64,000 nucleotides of DNA from Streptomyces fumigatiscleroticus (lineage in GTDB: Bacteria > Actinomycetota > Actinomycetes > Streptomycetales > Streptomycetaceae): NCBI RefSeq assembly GCF_014647975.1, contig NZ_BMQF01000005.1, positions 62,001 to 126,000 on the forward strand. Reading direction: 5' to 3'. Position numbers and translations under genes: made by a program. Under the pieces are notes generated by a model. That model worked only from the letters and a program-made list of their open reading frames with translations. It searched no databases and was not told the origin of the DNA. Shown here in pieces: positions 1 to 8,087 of the stretch (position 1 is its first letter; each line of letters starts with the position of its first letter).

Positions 1-1
1 G

Positions 2-1525
2 AAGGTGCCGGTGGAGCTGACGGACCTGGTCGAGGGCCCTTCGCGCACGGCGGCCGACGCGATCGACCTGCTGGAGCAGCTGTGCCGGCGGATCGCGGAG
101 GGCATGGAGGAGCGCGGCTGGGACGCTGCGTCCGCGCCCGCGCTGGTGCGTGAGGTGTTCGGCGGCGCCGAACTGCCGGACGCCGTCGCGGTGCTGGAGT
201 TCGCCTGCACCGAGGTCGTGCCGCGCCTCGCCCGCACCACGGACGAGATCGGGCACATCCTGCGCGCGCTGGACGGCGGTTACGTCCCGGCGGGCCCCTC
301 CGGCTCTCCCACCCGGGGCCTGGTCAACGTGCTTCCGACCGGCCGCAACTTCTACTCCGTCGACCCCAAGGCCATCCCGTCCCGGCTGAGCTGGGAGGTC
401 GGCCAGTCGCTCGCGGACTCGCTGGTGCAGCGGTATCTGGCCGACACGGGCGAGTACCCGAAGTCCGTGGGCCTCACGGTCTGGGGCACGTCGGCCATGC
501 GCACCCAGGGCGACGACATCGCCGAGATCCTGGCGCTGCTGGGGTGCCGTCCGGTGTGGGACGACGCGTCGCGCCGGGTGACCGGCTTCGAGATCGTGCC
601 CCCGGAGGAGCTGGGCCGGCCGCGCATCGACGTCACGGTCCGTATCTCCGGGTTCTTCCGGGACGCCTTCCCGCACGTCGTCGGGCTGATCGACGACGCG
701 GTGCGGGCGGTGGCGGAGCTGGATGAGTCACCCGAACAGAACTACGTCCGCGCGCACGCCGACGAGGACACCGCCGAGCACGGCGACCGGCGGCGCGCGA
801 CGGCCCGTATCTTCGGCTCGAAGCCGGGGGCGTACGGGGCGGGTCTGCTGCCGCTGATCGACGCGCGGAACTGGCGCTCCGACGCCGACCTCGCCGAGGT
901 GTACGCGGTGTGGGGCGGTTACGCGTACGGGCGCGGGCTCGACGGGCGGGCCGCGCGCGGGGACATGGAGACGGCGTTCAAGCGGATCGCCGTCGCCGCG
1001 AAGAACGTGGACACCCGCGAGCACGACATTCACGACGCAGATGATTATTTCCAGTACCACGGCGGCATGGTGGCCATGGTGCGGCATCTGACGGGCGCGA
1101 GCCCCGAGGCGTACGTGGGCGACTCCGCCGTACCCGATCAAGTACGGACACGCACGTTGGGTGAGGAAACCCACCGCGTTTTCCGAGCGCGTGTGGTCAA
1201 CCCACGCTGGATGAGCGCCATGAGGAGGCACGGCTACAAGGGTGCGTTCGAGATGGCTGCGACCGTGGACTACCTCTTCGGGTACGACGCTACGGCTGGG
1301 GTCGTGGACGACTGGATGTACGAGAAGTTGTCAGCCGAGTACGTGTTCTCGCCGGAGAACCAGGAGTTCATGCGGAAGTCCAACCCCTGGGCGCTGCGCG
1401 GCATCACCGAACGGCTGCTGGAAGCGGCAGACCGTGGGCTGTGGGCGGAGCCGGACCAGGAGACCCTGGACCGGCTCCGGGCGACCTACCTCGAGCTCGA
1501 GGGAGATCTGGAGGGGAGCGAATGA
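2..1525 (+). CDS. cobN: Cobaltochelatase subunit CobN, C-terminal part (5' truncated)
   Basis: CobN is the large subunit of the ATP-dependent cobaltochelatase. It inserts cobalt into hydrogenobyrinic acid a,c-diamide in the aerobic B12 pathway. The frame is already open at the window edge and gives about 507 residues; full CobN/ChlH proteins are about 1200 residues, so more than half lies upstream. The visible part has conserved C-terminal CobN/ChlH sequence such as GVLPTGRNFYSVDPK-type text near residue 110 and HGGMVAMV near residue 350. The GTG at position 5 is an internal valine codon, not a start. The gene ends with TGA and is followed by an unusually long 169-nt gap before the partner chelatase gene. 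Family assignment is confident from residues remembered for CobN; the missing N-terminus cannot be judged. Confidence 0.93.
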   Translation, partial: KVPVELTDLVEGPSRTAADAIDLLEQLCRRIAEGMEERGWDAASAPALVREVFGGAELPDAVAVLEFACTEVVPRLARTTDEIGHILRALDGGYVPAGPSGSPTRGLVNVLPTGRNFYSVDPKAIPSRLSWEVGQSLADSLVQRYLADTGEYPKSVGLTVWGTSAMRTQGDDIAEILALLGCRPVWDDASRRVTGFEIVPPEELGRPRIDVTVRISGFFRDAFPHVVGLIDDAVRAVAELDESPEQNYVRAHADEDTAEHGDRRRATARIFGSKPGAYGAGLLPLIDARNWRSDADLAEVYAVWGGYAYGRGLDGRAARGDMETAFKRIAVAAKNVDTREHDIHDADDYFQYHGGMVAMVRHLTGASPEAYVGDSAVPDQVRTRTLGEETHRVFRARVVNPRWMSAMRRHGYKGAFEMAATVDYLFGYDATAGVVDDWMYEKLSAEYVFSPENQEFMRKSNPWALRGITERLLEAADRGLWAEPDQETLDRLRATYLELEGDLEGSE

Positions 1526-1530
1526 CCTCC

Positions 1531-1620
1531 CCCGGAACCCCCGCGTCGGCGGGGACAACACACGGTGCATCTCGTCGCCGAGCGTCCGCGTCGGACCACC
1601 CCCGCGTCGGCGGGGACCAG
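1531..1620. CRISPR. One-spacer CRISPR-like array, type I-E geometry, no cas genes in window
   Basis: Two copies of a 29-nt repeat lie at 1531-1559 and 1592-1620, with a 32-nt spacer at 1560-1591 and a 61-nt period. A 20-nt core, ACCCCCGCGTCGGCGGGGAC, is identical in both (1537-1556 and 1598-1617) and holds a 6-bp hairpin CCCCGC/GCGGGG with GTCG loop. The second copy, read on the minus strand, starts CTGGTCCCCG and ends GGTGGTCCG, as actinobacterial type I-E repeats do. The first copy is degenerate at its outer end, as terminal repeats often are. It occupies the gap between cobN and the next chelatase gene. Alternatives are a relic array or a duplicated RNA hairpin in the operon. Confidence 0.68.
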
Positions 1621-1694
1621 AACATCACCTTGACCGGCCTTCGGCCTGCCCGCGAGCCGCTCTTCCCTGCGTCACCCGAAGGAGTGATCACCGC

Positions 1695-3737
1695 GTGAGC
1701 ACGCCCTTTCCTTTCACCGCTGTCGTGGGGCAGGACGACCTCCGCCTCGCCCTGCTCCTCAACGCCGTCAGCCCAGCGGTAGGCGGTGTGCTCGTCCGCG
1801 GCGAGAAGGGCACCGCCAAGTCCACCGCCGTACGCGCCCTTTCGGCCCTGCTGCCCGAGGTCGCCGTCGTTCCCGGCTGCCGTTTCTCCTGTGACCCGGC
1901 CTCCCCCGACCCCGGCTGCCCCGACGGACCGCACGAGCCGGGGGCGTTCGAGTCGCGTCCGGCCCGCATGGTCGAGCTGCCCGTCGGCGCCTCCGAGGAC
2001 CGGCTCGTGGGCGCGCTCGACATCGAGCGGGCGCTCGCGGAGGGCGTGAAGGCCTTCGAGCCGGGCCTGCTGGCCGACGCGCACCGGGGCATCCTCTACG
2101 TCGACGAGGTGAACCTCCTCCACGACCACCTGGTCGACCTGCTGCTCGACGCCGCCGCCATGGGCGCCTCCTACGTCGAGCGCGAGGGCGTCTCCGTACG
2201 GCATGCCGCGCGCTTCCTGCTCGTCGGGACCATGAACCCGGAGGAGGGCGAGCTGCGGCCGCAGCTGCTCGACCGGTTCGGGCTGACCGTCGAGGTCGCC
2301 GCGTCGCGCGAGCCCGACCAGCGGGTCGAGGTCGTGCGGCGGCGGCTCGCGTACGACGACGACCCGGACGGGTTCGCCGCGCGGTGGGCCGAGGACGAGG
2401 CCGCCGTGCGGGCGCGGATCGTGGCGGCGCGGGAGCTGCTGCCCTCCGTGCGGCTCGGCGACGGGGCGCTGCGGCAGATCGCGGCGACCTGCGCGGCGTT
2501 CGAGGTGGACGGCATGCGCGCCGACATCGTGATGGCGCGCACGGCGACCGCGCTGGCGGCCTGGGCGGGCCGGACGGACGTGCTCGCCGAGGACGTGCGG
2601 CAGGCGGCGCTGCTGGCGCTGCCGCACCGGCGCAGGCGGAACCCGTTCGACGCGCCGGGACTCGACGAGGACAGGCTCGACGAGACGCTGGAGCAGTTCG
2701 GCGGGCAGGACGAGAACGACGGCGACGACGACCCGGACGGCCCTGGCGGTCCCGGCGGAGGCGGCGGGCAGCCGCCTCAGGACGGCGGTCCCCGGGAAGA
2801 CGGTCCCCGGGCGGGCGACGCCCCCGCGCGGCCCGAGGCCGGTGAGGGCGGCGAGCCCCAGCCCTCCGGGGCCGGCGCGGGCGAGCAGTCCGCCGTACGG
2901 GCCGCCGAGCCCTTCCGTACGAAGGTGCTGAGCGTGCCGGGCATCGGTGAGGGTGCCGCCGGGCGGCGTTCGCGCGCGCGGACCGAGCACGGGCGGACCA
3001 CCGGGGCCCGGCGCCCCCGGGGGACGCTCACCAAGCTGCACCTGGCGGCGACCGTGCGGGCCGCGGCGCCGCACCAGCGGGCACGGGGCCGGTCGGGCCC
3101 GGGGCTCGTCGTGCGCAGGGACGATCTGCGGCAGGCCACCCGCGAAGGGCGCGAGGGCAACCTCGTCCTCTTCGTCGTCGACGCCTCCGGTTCGATGGCG
3201 GCGCGGCAGCGGATGAGTGCCGTGAAGGGTGCCGTGCTGTCGCTGCTGCTCGACGCCTATCAGCGGCGGGACAAGGTGGGGCTGGTGACCTTCCGCGGGT
3301 CGTCCGCCGAGGTCGCGCTGCCGCCGACCTCGTCGGTGGACGCCGCCGCCGCACGGCTGGAGTCGCTGCCCACCGGCGGGCGGACTCCGCTCGCCGCCGG
3401 GCTGCTCAAGGCGCACGACGTGCTGCGGGTGGAGCGGCTGCGGGACGCGGCGCGCCGGCCGCTGGTCGTGGTGGTGACCGACGGGCGGGCCACAGGCGGT
3501 CCCGAGCCGGTCGCCCTCGCCGCGCGCGCCGCGCGGCTGTTCGCCGTCGACGGCGTCGCCTCCGTCGTCGTGGACTGCGAGTCCGGACCGGTGCGGCTGG
3601 GGCTCGCGGGGAAGCTCGCCGGTGAGCTGGGCGGTACGGCCGTGACGCTGGAGGAGCTGCGGGCGGACTCGATCGCCGGGCTGGTCAGGGATGTGCAGAG
3701 GACTTCGTCTGTGAGGAATACGAGGAGGGCCGCGTAA
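1695..3737 (+). CDS. Fused AAA+ ATPase/VWA chelatase subunit (ChlI-ChlD type) for cobalt chelation
   Basis: This 680-residue protein most likely supplies the ATPase motor for CobN. The N-terminal AAA+ domain has Walker A GEKGTAKST at about residues 36-44 and Walker B GILYVDEVNLL near 132-142. An acidic, glycine- and proline-rich linker spans about 325-430. The C-terminal von Willebrand A domain carries the MIDAS motif DASGSM near 495. It therefore combines the roles that CobS and CobT perform in alphaproteobacteria. The GTG start was chosen because GAAGGAG lies upstream at about 1678-1684 and the AAA+ domain begins immediately (VVGQDDLRLAL). The stop overlaps the next start as TAATG. It could be annotated as magnesium chelatase, but its position between cobN and cobO argues for cobalt. 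Confidence 0.9.
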   Translation: MSTPFPFTAVVGQDDLRLALLLNAVSPAVGGVLVRGEKGTAKSTAVRALSALLPEVAVVPGCRFSCDPASPDPGCPDGPHEPGAFESRPARMVELPVGASEDRLVGALDIERALAEGVKAFEPGLLADAHRGILYVDEVNLLHDHLVDLLLDAAAMGASYVEREGVSVRHAARFLLVGTMNPEEGELRPQLLDRFGLTVEVAASREPDQRVEVVRRRLAYDDDPDGFAARWAEDEAAVRARIVAARELLPSVRLGDGALRQIAATCAAFEVDGMRADIVMARTATALAAWAGRTDVLAEDVRQAALLALPHRRRRNPFDAPGLDEDRLDETLEQFGGQDENDGDDDPDGPGGPGGGGGQPPQDGGPREDGPRAGDAPARPEAGEGGEPQPSGAGAGEQSAVRAAEPFRTKVLSVPGIGEGAAGRRSRARTEHGRTTGARRPRGTLTKLHLAATVRAAAPHQRARGRSGPGLVVRRDDLRQATREGREGNLVLFVVDASGSMAARQRMSAVKGAVLSLLLDAYQRRDKVGLVTFRGSSAEVALPPTSSVDAAAARLESLPTGGRTPLAAGLLKAHDVLRVERLRDAARRPLVVVVTDGRATGGPEPVALAARAARLFAVDGVASVVVDCESGPVRLGLAGKLAGELGGTAVTLEELRADSIAGLVRDVQRTSSVRNTRRAA

Positions 3738-4336
3738 TGCCGCAGGGACAGCCGAGTGTGATTCCGGACGACGGGCTGACCACCCGTCAGCGCCGTAACC
3801 GGCCGCTCGTGGTCGTGCACACCGGGGTCGGCAAGGGCAAGTCGACGGCCGCCTTCGGGCTGGCGCTGCGCGCCTGGAACCAGGGGTGGCCGATCGGGGT
3901 GTTCCAGTTCGTCAAGTCGGCGAAGTGGAAGGTCGGCGAGGAGCGGGCGCTGCGGGTGCTCGGGGACTCCGGCGAGGGCGGCACCGTCGCCTGGCACAAG
4001 ATGGGCGAGGGCTGGTCCTGGGTGCAGCGCGACGCCCAGATGGACAACGAGGAGAAGGCCCGGGAGGGCTGGGAGCAGGTCAAGCGTGACCTGGCGGCCG
4101 AGACGTACCGGCTGTACGTACTCGACGAGTTCGCGTACCCGATGCACTGGGGGTGGGTCGACACCGACGAGGTGGTCGAGGTACTGCGCGACCGGCCGGG
4201 GACCCAGCATGTGGTGATCACCGGGCGGAACGCGCCACAGAAGCTGGTGGACCTCGCCGACCTCGTCACCGACATGTCCAAGGTCAAGCACCCCATGGAC
4301 GTGGGGCAGAAGGGCCAGAGGGGCATCGAGTGGTGA
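3737..4336 (+). CDS. cobO: Cob(I)yrinic acid a,c-diamide adenosyltransferase
   Basis: This CobO/BtuR/CobA-type enzyme transfers the adenosyl group of ATP to cob(I)yrinic acid a,c-diamide, forming the cobalt-carbon bond. It is 199 residues, the usual family length. A P-loop of the CobA type, GVGKGKSTAAFG, is at about residues 30-41, and VLDEFAYPMHWGW near 130 matches the family's core. The ATG start overlaps the preceding stop (TAATG), and the GTG of cobB overlaps its stop, so the genes are translationally coupled. The gene order chelatase, adenosyltransferase, a,c-diamide synthase is typical of actinobacterial B12 operons. Confidence 0.95.
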   Translation: MPQGQPSVIPDDGLTTRQRRNRPLVVVHTGVGKGKSTAAFGLALRAWNQGWPIGVFQFVKSAKWKVGEERALRVLGDSGEGGTVAWHKMGEGWSWVQRDAQMDNEEKAREGWEQVKRDLAAETYRLYVLDEFAYPMHWGWVDTDEVVEVLRDRPGTQHVVITGRNAPQKLVDLADLVTDMSKVKHPMDVGQKGQRGIEW

Positions 4337-5685
4337 CGTCCCCCTCCGTTCCACGGCTGGTCGTCGCCGCGCCCTCGTCGGGCAGCGGCAAGACCACCGT
4401 CGCCACGGGGCTGATGGCCGCGCTCGCCGGGCGGGGACTCGCCGTGTCCCCGCACAAGGTCGGGCCGGACTACATCGACCCCGGGTACCACGCGCTCGCC
4501 ACCGGGCGGGTGGGCCGGAACCTCGACGCCTACCTGTGCGGTCCCGAGCTGGTCGCCCCGCTGTTCCTGCACGGGGCGCGCGGCTGCGACATCGCCGTGG
4601 TGGAGGGGGTCATGGGGCTGTACGACGGGGCCGCCGGGGAGGGCGAGCTGGCCTCCACCGCCCAGGTGGCGAAGGTGCTGCGGGCGCCGGTGGTGCTGGT
4701 GGTGGACGCCTCGTCGCAGTCGCGGTCGGTGGCGGCGCTGGTGCACGGGTTCGTCTCCTGGGACCCCGAGGTGCGGGTCGGGGGCGTGATCCTGAACAAG
4801 GTCGCGTCGGACCGGCACGAGGAGCTGCTGCGCCAGGCGCTGGAGGCGGCCGGGGTGCCGGTGCTGGGGGTGCTGCGGCGCTCGGCTCCGGTCCAGACGC
4901 CGTCGCGGCATCTGGGGCTGGTGCCGGTGGCCGAGCGGCGGGCGGCGGCCGTGGAGGCGGTGGCCGCGATGGCCGCGCAGGTGAGCGCGGGATGCGATCT
5001 TCAGGCGCTGGTGGCGCTGGCGCACGGCGCGGGGGCGTTGCCGGACGCCCCCTGGGAGCCGCCCGTCGCCGTCCCCGAGGAGCGTGCGGTGGTCGCCGTC
5101 GCCGGCGGTCCCGCCTTCACCTTCTCCTACGCCGAGCACACCGAGCTGCTCACCGCCGCCGGTGCGGAGGTCGTCGTCTTCGATCCGCTCCGGGACGAGG
5201 AGCTGCCCGAGGGGACGGACGGGCTGGTGATCGGGGGCGGCTTCCCGGAGGTGTACGCCGAGGAACTGTCCGCCAACGAGCCGTTGCGCAAGTCCGTGGC
5301 GGCGCTCGCGGAGCGCGGTGCGCCGGTCGCCGCCGAGTGTGCCGGGCTGCTGTATCTGTGCCGGGAGATCGACGGGCGGCCGATGTGCGGGGTGCTCGGC
5401 GCGAGCGCCCGGATGACGGAGCGGCTGACCCTCGGCTACCGGGACGCGGTGGCCGTGGGCGACAGTGTGCTGGCCGCCGCCGGGACGCGGATGCGCGGGC
5501 ACGAGTTCCACCGGACGGTGGTGGAGCCCGGTGCGGGGGCGGCCCCCGCCTGGGGGGTGCGTTCGCCCCGCAGCCGGGTCGAGGGTTTTGTACAGCGTGG
5601 TGTGCACGCGAGTTATCTGCACACGCACTGGGCGTCCGAGCCCGGTGTCGCCCGTAGGTTCGTGGAGAGGTGCCGGACGTCATGA
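4333..5685 (+). CDS. cobB: Cobyrinic/hydrogenobyrinic acid a,c-diamide synthase
   Basis: CobB/CbiA uses glutamine and ATP to amidate the a and c carboxylates of the corrin ring. The 450-residue protein begins VTSPSVPRLVVAAPSSGSGKTT, with a P-loop-like ATPase motif at residues 14-20, and KVGPDYIDPGYH follows near 45. The C-terminal class I glutamine amidotransferase domain starts near 250; its nucleophile lies in AAECAGLLYLC (about residue 335). The GTG start at 4333 overlaps the cobO stop; the longer open frame upstream is not used because cobO occupies it. The stop overlaps the ATG of cobI (ATGA). Confidence 0.95.
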   Translation: MTSPSVPRLVVAAPSSGSGKTTVATGLMAALAGRGLAVSPHKVGPDYIDPGYHALATGRVGRNLDAYLCGPELVAPLFLHGARGCDIAVVEGVMGLYDGAAGEGELASTAQVAKVLRAPVVLVVDASSQSRSVAALVHGFVSWDPEVRVGGVILNKVASDRHEELLRQALEAAGVPVLGVLRRSAPVQTPSRHLGLVPVAERRAAAVEAVAAMAAQVSAGCDLQALVALAHGAGALPDAPWEPPVAVPEERAVVAVAGGPAFTFSYAEHTELLTAAGAEVVVFDPLRDEELPEGTDGLVIGGGFPEVYAEELSANEPLRKSVAALAERGAPVAAECAGLLYLCREIDGRPMCGVLGASARMTERLTLGYRDAVAVGDSVLAAAGTRMRGHEFHRTVVEPGAGAAPAWGVRSPRSRVEGFVQRGVHASYLHTHWASEPGVARRFVERCRTS

Positions 5686-6413
5686 GCAGCAGGCTGGTCG
5701 GGGTCGGGGTCGGTCCCGGTGATCCGGAGCTGGTGACGGTCAAGGGCGTCAACGCGCTCCGGGCCGCCGATGTCGTCGTCGTACCCGTGATGGACACGGG
5801 AGAGCGGGGGCGGGCCGAGGCGACCGTGCTCCACTACGTGCCGCAGGAGAAGGTCCTCCGCGTGGTGTTCGCGCTGAACGAGCGGACCGACCGGGCGCGG
5901 CGCGAGGCGGCCTGGGACGCGGCCGGCGAGCGGGTCGCCGGGCTGCTGCGGCAGCACGCCGCCGTGGCCTTCGCGACCATCGGCGACCCCAATGTCTACT
6001 CGACGTTCACCTATCTCGCGCAGACGGTGGCGGAGCTGGTGCCGGGGACCGTCGTGGAGACCGTGCCCGGCATCACCGCCATGCAGGATCTGGCGGCGCG
6101 CTCGGGTGCCGTGCTGACCGAGGGCACCGAACCGCTGACGCTGGTGCCGGTGACCGCCGGGTCGGGCGTGCTGAAGGACGCGTTGAACGGGCCGGGGACC
6201 GTCGTCGCCTACAAGTTCGGGCGGCAGGCGCGGGAGGTCGCCGAGGCGCTGCGCGAGACCGGGCGGCTGGACGACGCCGTGTGGGGGTCGGCGCTGGGTC
6301 TGGAGGAGGAGTCGATCCGGCCCGCCGCCGAGCTCGACGGCGCTCCCCTGCCCTATCTGTCGACGCTGATCGCGCCCGCGCGGCGGCACGGCGGCCGGGG
6401 CGGCAAGTTGTGA
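5682..6413 (+). CDS. cobI: Precorrin-2 C20-methyltransferase
   Basis: CobI/CbiL methylates C20 of precorrin-2 with S-adenosylmethionine. The 243-residue protein belongs to the tetrapyrrole methylase fold, with GVGVGPGDPELVTVKG near residue 6 and GDPNVYSTFTYL near 100, both diagnostic of CobI. The ATG at 5682 overlaps the cobB stop as ATGA; a GTG four codons upstream is in frame but has no advantage. It is the last gene of the first co-oriented block. The convergent ZIP transporter gene ends 29 bp downstream. Confidence 0.95.
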   Translation: MSSRLVGVGVGPGDPELVTVKGVNALRAADVVVVPVMDTGERGRAEATVLHYVPQEKVLRVVFALNERTDRARREAAWDAAGERVAGLLRQHAAVAFATIGDPNVYSTFTYLAQTVAELVPGTVVETVPGITAMQDLAARSGAVLTEGTEPLTLVPVTAGSGVLKDALNGPGTVVAYKFGRQAREVAEALRETGRLDDAVWGSALGLEEESIRPAAELDGAPLPYLSTLIAPARRHGGRGGKL

Positions 6414-6442
6414 TGCCGTCGCGCCGGGCGGGCTCCGCGGGT

Positions 6443-7174
6443 TCAGCCCTCGGCGATGCCCACCACCAGCCAGATGAACGCCGCGCCGGCGACCGTGCAC
6501 AGCAGGGTCGAGCGGGCCGGGTGCGCGTGGTGCGCCTCGGGCAGGATCTCGGCGGCGGCGAGATAGAGCAGGACCCCGCCGAACAGGCCGAGATAGCAGC
6601 CGAGCAGCAGCTCCGGGACGGTGACGAACGCCGTGGAGGCCGCGCCGGCCACCGGTGCCAGCGCGTCCGCGACCAGCATCGTGAGCGCCCGGCGGCGGGC
6701 GTTCCCGTACAGACTGGTGATCGTGTAGGTGTTGAAGCCGTCCGCGAAGTCGTGGGCGATCACCGCCAGCGCGACCGCCACGCCCATGCCGCCGCCGATC
6801 TGGAAGGCGGCACCGATCGCCACGCCGTCCATGGCGCTGTGCCCGACCATCGCGGCCGCCGCCGTCAGACCCACCTCGGGCGAGCGGTGGCCGTGCTCAC
6901 CGGCGCCGTGCGCGGCCTGCCGGGCGGCCAGCAGGCGTTCCACCAGATGGGCGAGGAGGAACCCGGCGACGAACAGCAGCAGCGCGGCCGGTACGCCGAA
7001 GACGTCGGTGCTCGCCACGTTCAGCGCCTCGGGCAGCAGGTCCAGGCCGACCACGCCCAGCATCAGCCCCCCGGCCAGGCCCAGCACCAGATGGCGGCGG
7101 TCGGTCACCCGCTGTGCCGTCCAGCCGCCGGCCAGCGTCATCAGGAACGCGCCGAGCGCGACGAAGACCGCCAT
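6443..7174 (-). CDS. ZIP-family divalent metal transporter
   Basis: This integral membrane protein of about 243 residues resembles the ZIP (Zrt/Irt-like) metal importers. It has about seven or eight hydrophobic segments. Histidine- and acid-bearing motifs are visible: MVGHSAMDGVAIG and VIAHDFADGFNTY, the two helices that form the ZIP metal site. A histidine-containing loop (HGAGEHGHR) is the usual variable loop. The ATG at 7174 is chosen because AAGGG precedes it; an in-frame ATG at 7210 is possible, and longer starts run into cobM. It sits on the opposite strand between cobI and cobM. Cobalt or zinc supply to the chelatases is inferred from context only. Confidence 0.82.
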   Translation of the reverse strand: MAVFVALGAFLMTLAGGWTAQRVTDRRHLVLGLAGGLMLGVVGLDLLPEALNVASTDVFGVPAALLLFVAGFLLAHLVERLLAARQAAHGAGEHGHRSPEVGLTAAAAMVGHSAMDGVAIGAAFQIGGGMGVAVALAVIAHDFADGFNTYTITSLYGNARRRALTMLVADALAPVAGAASTAFVTVPELLLGCYLGLFGGVLLYLAAAEILPEAHHAHPARSTLLCTVAGAAFIWLVVGIAEG

Positions 7175-7268
7175 GGGCCCTTGGTATCCGATCAGCCCCC
7201 GTTCACGCATGTCCGGCGTCAGCAGCCGCAGTACCCGTACGACCTTCCGTAGAGAGGACCGAATTCCC

Positions 7269-8087
7269 ATGGCCGATGCCCCCACCGGCAAGGTGACCTT
7301 CGTCGGTGCCGGCCCCGGCGCCGCCGACCTGCTGACGTTCCGTGCCGCGCGCGCCATCGCCGACGCCGACGTGGTGATCTGGGCGGCCAGCCTGGTCCAG
7401 GCGGAGGTCCTGGAGCACGCGCGGGCGGACGCGGAGATCCTCGACTCGGCGACGATGTCGCTGGAGGACGTCGTGGCCGTCTACGAGCGGGCCCGCGACG
7501 AGGGCCTGAAGGTGGCCCGCATCCACTCCGGCGACCCCGCGCTGTGGGGCGGCACCCAGGAGCAGCTGGACCGGTGCCACGCGCTCGGCATCGCCACCGA
7601 GGTGGTGCCCGGCGTCTCCTCCTTCTCCGCGGTCGCCGCCCTCGCCCAGCGGGAGCTGACGATCCCGGAGGTCGCGCAGTCCGTGGTCCTGACCCGGCTG
7701 GGCGGCGGCAAGACGCCGATGCCGCCCGGGGAGGAGGTCCGCGAGTTCGCCCGGCACGGCACGACCATGGCGGTCTTCCTGTCGGCGGCGCGCAGCGGAC
7801 AGCTGGTGCGGGAGCTGCTGGAGGGCGGCTACCCGACCGACACGCCGGTCGTCGTGGCGTACCAGGCGACCTGGCCGGAGGAGCTGGTCGTGAGGTGCAC
7901 GATCGGGACGCTGGAGGAGACGGTCAAGGAGCACAGGCTCTGGAAGCACACGCTGTTCCTGGTCGGCCCGGCTCTCGACGCGCACGGCACCCGCTCGCAC
8001 CTGTACCACCCGGGGCATTTCCACGGCTACCGCAAGGCCGACCCCGAGGCCCGCAAGGCCCTGCGCGAGCGGGGTGCGAGCACATGA
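7269..8087 (+). CDS. cobM: Precorrin-4 C11-methyltransferase
   Basis: CobM/CbiF adds the methyl group at C11 of precorrin-4. The 272-residue protein shows VTFVGAGPGAADLLTFRA at residues 9-26 and HSGDPALWGGTQEQ near 80, standard for this branch of the tetrapyrrole methylases. The ATG at 7269 has AGAGAGGA upstream at 7251-7258; the longer frame further upstream overlaps the ZIP gene and is rejected. It starts the second + strand cob block, divergent from the ZIP gene across 94 bp that should hold promoters for both. Its stop overlaps the cobL start (ATGA). Confidence 0.95.
   Translation: MADAPTGKVTFVGAGPGAADLLTFRAARAIADADVVIWAASLVQAEVLEHARADAEILDSATMSLEDVVAVYERARDEGLKVARIHSGDPALWGGTQEQLDRCHALGIATEVVPGVSSFSAVAALAQRELTIPEVAQSVVLTRLGGGKTPMPPGEEVREFARHGTTMAVFLSAARSGQLVRELLEGGYPTDTPVVVAYQATWPEELVVRCTIGTLEETVKEHRLWKHTLFLVGPALDAHGTRSHLYHPGHFHGYRKADPEARKALRERGAST

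Noticed and set aside
1621..1694. Further CRISPR repeats after the second unit
   Set aside because: Sequence at the next 61-nt positions on both sides does not match the repeat core.
1404..3416. Long antisense open frame over the chelatase gene
   Set aside because: Low-complexity Arg/Gly/Pro composition typical of shadow frames in high-GC DNA; the + strand frame has clear Walker and MIDAS motifs.
7175..7268. Cobalamin riboswitch upstream of cobM
   Set aside because: The 94-bp gap is too short and no B12-box-like sequence was recognised. A riboswitch upstream of cobN would lie outside the window.
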